Assembly: GCF_017354945.1 (NCBI RefSeq)
Contig: NZ_CP071503.1
Coordinates: 868,001-932,000 of the forward strand
DNA: 64,000 nucleotides
Direction of reading: 5' to 3'
Source of the DNA: Shewanella avicenniae
GTDB lineage: Bacteria > Pseudomonadota > Gammaproteobacteria > Enterobacterales > Shewanellaceae
How positions within the stretch are numbered: the stretch's first letter is position 1; every line of letters starts with the position of its first letter. A model generated the notes under the pieces. It did no database searches and had not been told where the DNA came from. It saw nothing but the letters and a program-made list of their open reading frames with translations. The position numbers and the translations under genes are program-made. Below, piece after piece: positions 58,091 through 64,000 of this stretch.

Positions 58091-60076
58091 TTAGAACTTG
58101 TACGCGACTGACAGTTTGATATTGCGCCCTGGCTCATAGTCGTCTAATTGCAGCAGGCCAAACACCGGATGATTGGTAACCCCTGTGCGTGATGCGTGGG
58201 ATACATACAGGGTATCAAACAGGTTTTCGACGCCTAGGGTAACGTTGAGGTTGTAGTTAAATACTGCAGGTTCCCACACGGCGGTGATGTTATGTAACTG
58301 ATAACCGGCTTTTTCACCTTCAGCGAAGGTTTTTTGCCACTGCCAGCGCAGCTCTAAATCTTGTGAAGTAACAAAGTACTTGAAGGTCACGGTTGCACTA
58401 TCGCCCACTTCACGATCCAACGGTTCGCCACCCGTTGCACCATCGTCATGGACTTTTGAATCAGAGCTAGCGTACGTTACCAAGGTAGAGAATTCGTTCA
58501 GTGCATAGAAAGCACTGGCTTCATAACCGTGGATCTTCACTTTACCGATGTTTTGATCCCACTCCATACAGTTACGGCCAGTACAGTCATCGAGTGGGTA
58601 GTCTACTGCTTCAATGTAATCATCGATTTGAGTTTGAAACGCGGTGAAGCCAAGACGTATTTCATCAGCACCCAGCACGTTAGCGCCATTGTAGCGAATA
58701 CCTGCTTCACTGTTGCGTCCGGTTTCTGGCGCTAGTTCAGGGTTGAGGATTTTACCCGCTTGTTCGTTACTGAAAATCTCCCCCGGTTGCGGCCCTTTAA
58801 ACAGTTCTGTGGTGCTGGCATGTAGCGTAATATCTTCCGTCAGCGCATATTGCGCCGCCAATGCCGTTTGCCAGTTATCCCAGCTTTGCTGTTCAGGAAT
58901 GGTTGCAGAAGATTTGCTGTAGTGGTTGAAACGTACCCCCGGCGTTACGATGAGGCCGTTACCGAAGTCGATAGCATCTTCAACAAATACACCCAGATCA
59001 TCCGCTTGCTCATGACCCAGAGTAATGCCATCTGTGGCGACAGTTTCACTGTCATTATCAATCTTTAACCACTTCACCCCGTAGGTGAATTGGTGAGTCA
59101 AGCTCACACTTGTTAGGGCGCTATTGGCGATTAAGGTTAAACCGGAGTTCTTTGAAGTACCGGATGTTTGGTCGCCTTCATAGTCACGCCACAAATCGGA
59201 TGTGTTTTGATAGAGATCGGCACGCAGGTTAAGCGCTGCACCGAAATCTAATTCATAGTGTGCGCTGATGGTGTCACGGTCATAGTGAGTGTCGTACAGC
59301 GGTACATCGCCACCGCCAATAGCGCTGTTGGTGCGCACGCCCATATCAGGACGGGCAGTGTAATCACCATGGTTACGGTAGCTATCGTATTTGAGGGCGA
59401 GGCGTTGTTGTTCGTTGATATCCCAACCCAATTTCGCCATCAGGTTGCTGATGGTGCCATCGCTACCCAGCACTTTAATGCCTTCACCGTCTTTAAAGTT
59501 ATTACGGTTTTGCGTGGTGCCGTAAGCGATAAAGTCGAGGCTATCGGTCAACTGACCATAACCGGTAAACGACAAGTATTCGTTGTTATTGCTGTTGTAA
59601 CCCAGCAGAACGCGGCCGCCAAAGGCATTTTGACCATCAAGCAGATCGCGCGCTGATTTAGTGCGGAACTCCATTGCACCGCCCAACCCAGAGTGCACGA
59701 CGGAATTTGAACCCACTTGAATATCAACCGATTCCAAAATATCAGGGTTGATGTTGAGGTTGCCCATGTGGTGAAACATGCTGTTATTTTGTGAAGCACC
59801 GTCGATCAAAATCTCTAGATCGGTGTCGTCGAGACCGCGCACGTTAATCCGTTGGTTGAGTGAGTGGGTACCGCCCACATCAACACCGGGAATTTCTCTT
59901 AACAAATCACTTAAATGATCGGCCTGCTTTGAGGCAATTGCTGACTCATCGACATAAACCGATGAGCTAGTGACCTTGGTTCCCCACACTTGTAGACGTT
60001 CTAAGTTGTCGTCATCTGCCCAAGCTGTGTGAGTAAGAGTGGATGCAATAAGACATGCTAAGTAGCGCTTTTTCAA
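58091..60076 (-). CDS. TonB-dependent receptor, probably iron/siderophore or heme
   Basis: A 661-residue outer membrane receptor. The signal peptide ends near HTAWA. A TonB-box-like ERLQVWG is followed by a plug domain with LSDLLREIPGVDVGG, INVRGLDDTDLEILIDGA and VVHSGLGGAMEFRTKSARD, then a 22-strand barrel ending in VAYKF. The upstream Fur box strongly suggests an iron role. An FRAP/NPNL heme motif is not evident, so the exact ligand (siderophore, heme or other) is open. No transport genes are next to it. Confidence 0.9.
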   Translation of the reverse strand: MKKRYLACLIASTLTHTAWADDDNLERLQVWGTKVTSSSVYVDESAIASKQADHLSDLLREIPGVDVGGTHSLNQRINVRGLDDTDLEILIDGASQNNSMFHHMGNLNINPDILESVDIQVGSNSVVHSGLGGAMEFRTKSARDLLDGQNAFGGRVLLGYNSNNNEYLSFTGYGQLTDSLDFIAYGTTQNRNNFKDGEGIKVLGSDGTISNLMAKLGWDINEQQRLALKYDSYRNHGDYTARPDMGVRTNSAIGGGDVPLYDTHYDRDTISAHYELDFGAALNLRADLYQNTSDLWRDYEGDQTSGTSKNSGLTLIANSALTSVSLTHQFTYGVKWLKIDNDSETVATDGITLGHEQADDLGVFVEDAIDFGNGLIVTPGVRFNHYSKSSATIPEQQSWDNWQTALAAQYALTEDITLHASTTELFKGPQPGEIFSNEQAGKILNPELAPETGRNSEAGIRYNGANVLGADEIRLGFTAFQTQIDDYIEAVDYPLDDCTGRNCMEWDQNIGKVKIHGYEASAFYALNEFSTLVTYASSDSKVHDDGATGGEPLDREVGDSATVTFKYFVTSQDLELRWQWQKTFAEGEKAGYQLHNITAVWEPAVFNYNLNVTLGVENLFDTLYVSHASRTGVTNHPVFGLLQLDDYEPGRNIKLSVAYKF

Positions 60077-60446
60077 TGTGTTATCCCCAAAGATTTGGCC
60101 AACTGCCGGAAATGTAGCTGATTGTTTATCAATTTTTTGGAGATACTATCTTGGTAAAAATATTGATGCAAATGATAAGTATTGTTATTTGCGTTAGATC
60201 ATATATTTTAACATTGCCGACTTAAGCGAGTGGGTAACCCTGCGTATGGATTAAACTCATTCCCCTCGATTTTCTGTGGGCTATTGGCTATTGGCTATTG
60301 GCGAAGGGCGAAGGCGTTGCATTGACTGATGCATAACTACAACGAACAACGCACTGCATTTAAAGTAATGTGGAAAACTATTCTTTAATTAATCGATTGT
60401 GAAGGGTAAATTTACTCTCAAACATGCGTAGGTGAGATGACTTGCA
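60077..60446. other. Intergenic region with Fur box and short tandem repeat
   Basis: A 370-base gap with the receptor promoter on the minus strand and the decR promoter on the plus strand. It holds the Fur-like palindrome 60168-60192 and three perfect copies of GGCTATT at 60279-60299. No protein frame is convincing. Confidence 0.5.
60168..60192. promoter_or_regulatory. Fur box upstream of TonB receptor
   Basis: The core TGATAAGTATTGTTA (60173-60187) matches the 7-1-7 Fur consensus at 11 or 12 of 14 positions and lies in a 25-bp palindrome bounded by GCAAAT and ATTTGC. It is about 90 bases upstream of the receptor ATG. Confidence 0.75.
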
Positions 60447-60905
60447 ATGAAACTCGATAATACCGATAAAACGCTACTCAGATTGTTACAGCAAGATGCG
60501 ACGATTTCGCTGAATGAGTTGGCGGAGCGTGTCAATCTAACAACCACACCTTGTTGGAAACGGCTTAAGCGCCTCGAAGATGAGGGCATTATCAGTCGGC
60601 GAGTGGCACTGTTAAACCCTGAAAAACTCGGGCTGGTGTTAACCGCATTCGTGCAGATCGTCACCAATAATCATTCGAACGATTGGTACCAAGGTTTTGT
60701 TTCGCGGGTGAGTGAGTTTGCTGAGGTGATGGAGTTTTATCGTATGGCCGGTGAATACGACTACATGATGAAGGTACAAGTCGCCGATATGAAACGCTTT
60801 GACGACTTCTATAAAAAGCTGGTGAATAACGTTGAGGGCATCTCTAAAGTGACCTCGACCTTCGCCATGGAGTCGCTTAAGTACTCCACGGCGTTGCCGG
60901 TTTAG
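60447..60905 (+). CDS. decR: Lrp/AsnC-family regulator, DecR/CyuR-like
   Basis: A 152-residue regulator with an N-terminal helix-turn-helix ([26 protein letters not shown]) and a C-terminal RAM ligand domain ([27 protein letters not shown]). It matches E. coli DecR (YbaO/CyuR), the cysteine-responsive activator of the cysteine desulfidase gene, closely along its length. The convergent neighbour is exactly that desulfidase, supporting the assignment. AGGTGAG lies upstream of the ATG. Confidence 0.9.
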   Translation: MKLDNTDKTLLRLLQQDATISLNELAERVNLTTTPCWKRLKRLEDEGIISRRVALLNPEKLGLVLTAFVQIVTNNHSNDWYQGFVSRVSEFAEVMEFYRMAGEYDYMMKVQVADMKRFDDFYKKLVNNVEGISKVTSTFAMESLKYSTALPV

Positions 60906-60946
60906 CGCGTTACTCGTTTATCGAGTTGTCTGTTTACTGAGTTATT

Positions 60947-60970
60947 AAACGGCGCTTATTGCGCCTTTTG
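60947..60970 (+). terminator. decR terminator overlapping cyuA stop
   Basis: GGCGC (60951-60955) and GCGCC (60961-60965) flank TTATT, with AAAC before and TTTT after. The loop contains the cyuA stop codon. Confidence 0.45.
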
Positions 60971-62254
60971 CACCATGATGTTGAGGATCTGCTGATCGGT
61001 ATGGGTCATCGCATCATTGGCCAGCGCCGAAAGATTGCGGATTGAACTGTCGACATCATTGGCCACAATTCCTTCTTCACCGGTGACACAGATATTATCA
61101 ATCGCCATCAAACTCGACTTCATCGCAGCGCCCGCCGCCGAAGATACTTTCATGGCACAGGCGTTTTTAGCACCATCACAAATCACCCCGGCGACATCGC
61201 CAATCATACTGCGCACTGCATAGCTAATTTGTTGATACTGGCCGCCCAGTAGGTAGGTGATCCCTGCGGCGGAGCCCATTGCTGCAGTCGTTACCGCACA
61301 CAGAGCCGATAATTTATGTTGGTGATGTTTGATATAAATCGCCAGCAGATGCGACAACATCAGTGCACGCAGCAGTTGCTCATTGCTTGCCTTGAGATAT
61401 TCAGCCGCGACCACGACCGGCATCGTTGCGGCAATGCCTTGGTTGCCCGAGCCTGAGTTGCTCATGGCAGGCAGCATCGCGCCGCCCATGCGAGCATCAG
61501 AGGCAGCGGCAGAGCGACTAATCACATCAGTCAACAAACCGCCGTTAATCAGCCCTCGGTCCACATGGCGCTTTAAGGTTGCGCCAACTTGTAAGCCATA
61601 TTCGGCACTTAACCCCTCTTTTGATAGGGCTTCATTTAACACTTTGCTTTGTTCAATAAAGGCGATATCTGCCAGTGGCACGTCTGTCGCAAATTGATAG
61701 ATATCGAGCACACTTGCTTGCGCGGGCAACTTGGCTGGCGCTGTGTTTTGTGTGGTTGTGCTTACCGGTTCGCGAATAAAAGTGGTGATGCCATCTTCTT
61801 CAATCGACACCACTTTGGTGTGTTCATCGGCGATAGTGACTTTGACAGAGCGTTCAGCACTGAATAGCGTGACTTGTGCCAGCAGTACCCGTTGAGTATC
61901 GGTCACAGCAACATTGACCTGTTGTTGCTCGAGATAGACTTTAGCTTGCTGCACATGTGCTGCAGTCAAGCCGTGAAATACTTCCAAGCCAGCAGTTGCA
62001 TCGCCGCCGACTACCCCCGCCGCAGCGGCAATCGCTAAGCCATTCATGCCAGTACCTGGGACTTTGACACCCATACCGTTTTTCATCAGATTGGGTGATA
62101 CCTGCACTTGAATCGCTTGCGGTAACTGGCCCAGTTTTTCTCTGGCAATCGCGGCTGCGAGTCCGACTGACACTGGCTCTGTGCAGCCTAATGCCGGCAG
62201 TACTTCTGCTTTGACGGTATCGATAAAGGTTTGCCACATGGGGTTGCTGTTCAT
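60956..62254 (-). CDS. cyuA: L-cysteine desulfidase, UPF0597/CyuA (YhaM) type
   Basis: A 432-residue UPF0597 protein. It begins with the conserved LPALGCTEPVSVGLAAA and has SNSGSGNQGIAATMPV. Clustered cysteines (SALCAVTT; VICDGAKNACAMKVS) are likely ligands of the Fe-S cluster used by E. coli CyuA, which converts cysteine to pyruvate, ammonia and sulfide. Length matches the family. It faces the DecR-like regulator tail-to-tail. A perfect TATAAT (complement of 62313-62318) lies upstream as a likely -10. The partner transporter CyuP is not adjacent. Confidence 0.9.
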   Translation of the reverse strand: MNSNPMWQTFIDTVKAEVLPALGCTEPVSVGLAAAIAREKLGQLPQAIQVQVSPNLMKNGMGVKVPGTGMNGLAIAAAAGVVGGDATAGLEVFHGLTAAHVQQAKVYLEQQQVNVAVTDTQRVLLAQVTLFSAERSVKVTIADEHTKVVSIEEDGITTFIREPVSTTTQNTAPAKLPAQASVLDIYQFATDVPLADIAFIEQSKVLNEALSKEGLSAEYGLQVGATLKRHVDRGLINGGLLTDVISRSAAASDARMGGAMLPAMSNSGSGNQGIAATMPVVVAAEYLKASNEQLLRALMLSHLLAIYIKHHQHKLSALCAVTTAAMGSAAGITYLLGGQYQQISYAVRSMIGDVAGVICDGAKNACAMKVSSAAGAAMKSSLMAIDNICVTGEEGIVANDVDSSIRNLSALANDAMTHTDQQILNIMVQKAQ

Positions 62255-62575
62255 TGTTGTTTTCGTTGTTAGCTGTGGGGAATAGCAAATAAGATAGCGC
62301 GAAGTGCGGAGAATTATATTGCCTTATTTTCTATGTTTAAGTCTTTTTTATGGAAAATTATTCTCTATATTTATCGAATGGCAGCACCTACAACCTATGT
62401 TACGCCGTATTCAGCAAGAAACTTAACAAGAAAGTGGGTGAACCGGCGTTTGGCTGCTCACTGGCGGCCATTGTTACCGAAATGTAGAAAAAATAAGCAT
62501 ATTCTTGGCGGGATGACAGGCGGTTTCCTAAACTCCTCTTATATCAGTGACAGCATCGATATCAGAGGCGATTAC
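62255..62575. other. Intergenic region with cyuA promoter
   Basis: The cyuA -10 candidate lies at 62313-62318 (minus strand). A 45-codon plus-strand frame at 62350-62487 is listed separately. Otherwise nothing distinct is seen. Confidence 0.4.
62350..62487 (+). CDS. Candidate 45-residue small protein
   Basis: A short frame starting MENYSLYLSNGSTYNLCYAV and ending AAIVTEM. Its composition is protein-like and mixed rather than low-complexity, with two cysteines and a basic centre (KKLNKKVG). However, no ribosome binding site precedes the ATG (only a T run) and I recognise no family. It may equally be a remnant or chance. Confidence 0.22.
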   Translation: MENYSLYLSNGSTYNLCYAVFSKKLNKKVGEPAFGCSLAAIVTEM

Positions 62576-64000
62576 ATGCGTATTCACTCAATCAGAATTA
62601 AGATGATTCTACCGATTGCATTTTTGGCGATAATTCTTATTGGTTTATTCAGCTTTATGGCGGTGATGAGCATGCTGCAAAAGCATGCGATGAAGATGCA
62701 AGCCGAAAATTATTTTGAAGCAATTGCAACTGTGCTCAACGCCGACCGTGATATTTACCAAGCGCGTCTAGCACAATCCCGTTATCTCAATGGCAACGGG
62801 GAAAAGGCCGCTAATCAAAAAGATTTTGATGACAATGCGCAGCAGGTAAATGACCGCTTTCATCAATATCTAAAGTACTTAGAGGATGAGCCAGAGTTAA
62901 CGGCCCCTTTTAGTAACTTTACGCCGTTGTTTAATGAGTGGACCAGTGCCAGCAATAAGGTGATGAACACCTCGCAAGTGGCGGAAAACCTCACTCAAGC
63001 GCTTATTGCGGGCGACAATGAGTTTCAACAGATCCGCAACATGCTCGACATGGCGGGTGAATCATTACGCGAACATACCCGTGATATTGAAAAAAACAAA
63101 AATGCTGATATTTCGCAGTATGTTGAAGCGATGGCTGAAGTGCTAAATGCTGATCGAGACATCTATCAAGCGCGGTTGGCGTTAGAAAAGCTAATCCATA
63201 ATGAAGGCAACTATGATAAAAACTTGGCCTTCTTTGAAGAAAACGCCAAGCAAGTGATTCAGCGATTTCATAACTATCGCAGTTATCTGATTAATGAACC
63301 TCTGTTGGTTGCGCCTTACGATGCGTTTGATGCGCTCTACAGCAAGTGGTATTCGCAGAGTCAGTCACTTATCACCTCGCCCGATGCAACGACGCAACGC
63401 AGCCTCCCTGATGATGTCAAAACCATGGACAGCAAATTCGCTGCTATTCGTAATGTGCTTGACCAAGCGGGAGATGCAGCGCGTAACCATGCGCGTGAGA
63501 TGAAGGAAGAGCTCAACCAAAAAGTCGATAGCTATCAGAATATGGCGATGGTCATTATCTGTATCGCCTTTATCGCGGCCTTAGTGGTCGGCTACGTCAT
63601 TCCGTTACGTTTAACGCGTGAAGTTGAACATATTGCACGTCGCATTAAAGAGATTGCCGAAGGTGATGGTGATTTAACCCAACGGATTGGCAGCAGCGGT
63701 AAGGATGAACTTGGCGATCTCGCCCGAGAGTTTGATGGTTTTGTGGCGCATCTGCGCAAGATTGTCGGCAATATTCAACAAAACTCTGCCGCCCTCGGTG
63801 GCACTACATTCGAGCTCAACAAAGTGTCGGAGCAAGCGGGGCAGATTACCAGCGGTTTGGTGCACGCGTCTGAGGCGATTGTGAGTGCTGGCAGTGAAAT
63901 GAATATGTCGAATCAGCACATGGCGGAATTAGCTAAGGGCACGGCAGATGAATCGAAAACTTCCAGCATACTGACCCAGAATGGGGTGAAAGCGGTCACC
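62576..64000 (+). CDS. Methyl-accepting chemotaxis protein, partial (C-terminus beyond window)
   Basis: 475 codons run open from ATG 62576 (AGAGG upstream) to the window edge. A first membrane helix (about 11-33) is followed by a periplasmic helical sensor in which a ~136-residue unit occurs twice: VLNADRDIYQARLA at residue 53 recurs at 189, and IRNMLDMAGESLREH recurs as IRNVLDQAGDAARNH. A second helix (about 322-342, MVIICIAFIAALVVGYVIP) and a HAMP domain (RRIKEIAEGDGDLTQRIG) come next. The signalling coil begins but its CheA-binding tip lies beyond the window. The ligand is unknown. Confidence 0.93.
   Translation, partial: MRIHSIRIKMILPIAFLAIILIGLFSFMAVMSMLQKHAMKMQAENYFEAIATVLNADRDIYQARLAQSRYLNGNGEKAANQKDFDDNAQQVNDRFHQYLKYLEDEPELTAPFSNFTPLFNEWTSASNKVMNTSQVAENLTQALIAGDNEFQQIRNMLDMAGESLREHTRDIEKNKNADISQYVEAMAEVLNADRDIYQARLALEKLIHNEGNYDKNLAFFEENAKQVIQRFHNYRSYLINEPLLVAPYDAFDALYSKWYSQSQSLITSPDATTQRSLPDDVKTMDSKFAAIRNVLDQAGDAARNHAREMKEELNQKVDSYQNMAMVIICIAFIAALVVGYVIPLRLTREVEHIARRIKEIAEGDGDLTQRIGSSGKDELGDLAREFDGFVAHLRKIVGNIQQNSAALGGTTFELNKVSEQAGQITSGLVHASEAIVSAGSEMNMSNQHMAELAKGTADESKTSSILTQNGVKAVT

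Overview
The window looks like a chromosomal stretch of a Shewanella-type gammaproteobacterium. The best marker is a tetraheme flavocytochrome c fumarate reductase (FccA, 41098-42891). It is supported by two TonB-dependent receptors, two chemoreceptors, a HemG-type protoporphyrinogen oxidase, LdhA and a dense set of gammaproteobacterial housekeeping genes. Base composition is even, coding density is high, and I see no tRNA, rRNA, insertion sequence, phage gene or CRISPR array. The assignment rests on recognised protein families, not on a search.

Layout, left half. 1-2868: pntBA (transhydrogenase, NADPH supply), minus strand, divergent from cysJ-cysI-cysH (3283-7564; sulfite and PAPS reduction). 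7565-12253: a possible small RNA or long 3' UTR, a degenerate S41-like periplasmic protein paired with phospholipase PldA, stand-alone CobA (makes the siroheme precursor that CysI needs) and a conserved unknown. 12511-15204: hemG with a small cytochrome b-like membrane protein, then an acyl-CoA ligase. 15674-24320: a TonB receptor with a CRP-like site, LysE exporter, LysR regulator, MDR oxidoreductase, DUF3144 protein, tautomerase, ung, folM, rsuA and a 43-residue membrane protein. 24654-26054: a RimB-RimK fusion.

Layout, middle. 26353-36077 is a cobalamin block: B12-dependent methionine synthase MetH on the minus strand, then a MetJ-like operator, then on the plus strand cobC, a BtuD/BtuC-like importer, cobT, cobS, cobU and cobO. 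The set fits corrinoid salvage and nucleotide-loop assembly feeding MetH; no corrin-ring synthesis gene is in view. A Sel1-repeat protein, a Cys-type glutathione peroxidase with a CRP-like site and a chemoreceptor follow.

Layout, right half. 40387-47861: a membrane protein, fccA, ldhA, a short MscS-like channel, a spermidine-synthase-like protein and ahpC-ahpF. 47862-54582 looks the most accessory: a small PF05082-like protein, a decayed gene remnant, a secreted protein, a 2-hydroxycarboxylate transporter, an alcohol dehydrogenase, and a tightly coupled ADP-ribosylglycohydrolase plus DraT-type ADP-ribosyltransferase. The last pair is the most interesting item: DraT and PF05082 are families usually tied to nitrogen fixation, yet no nif gene is present here. 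54827-64000: a very large HD-GYP protein with a solute-binding domain apparently nested in its sensor, a Fur-box TonB receptor, a DecR-like regulator convergent with the cysteine desulfidase CyuA, and the start of a chemoreceptor with a duplicated sensor domain.
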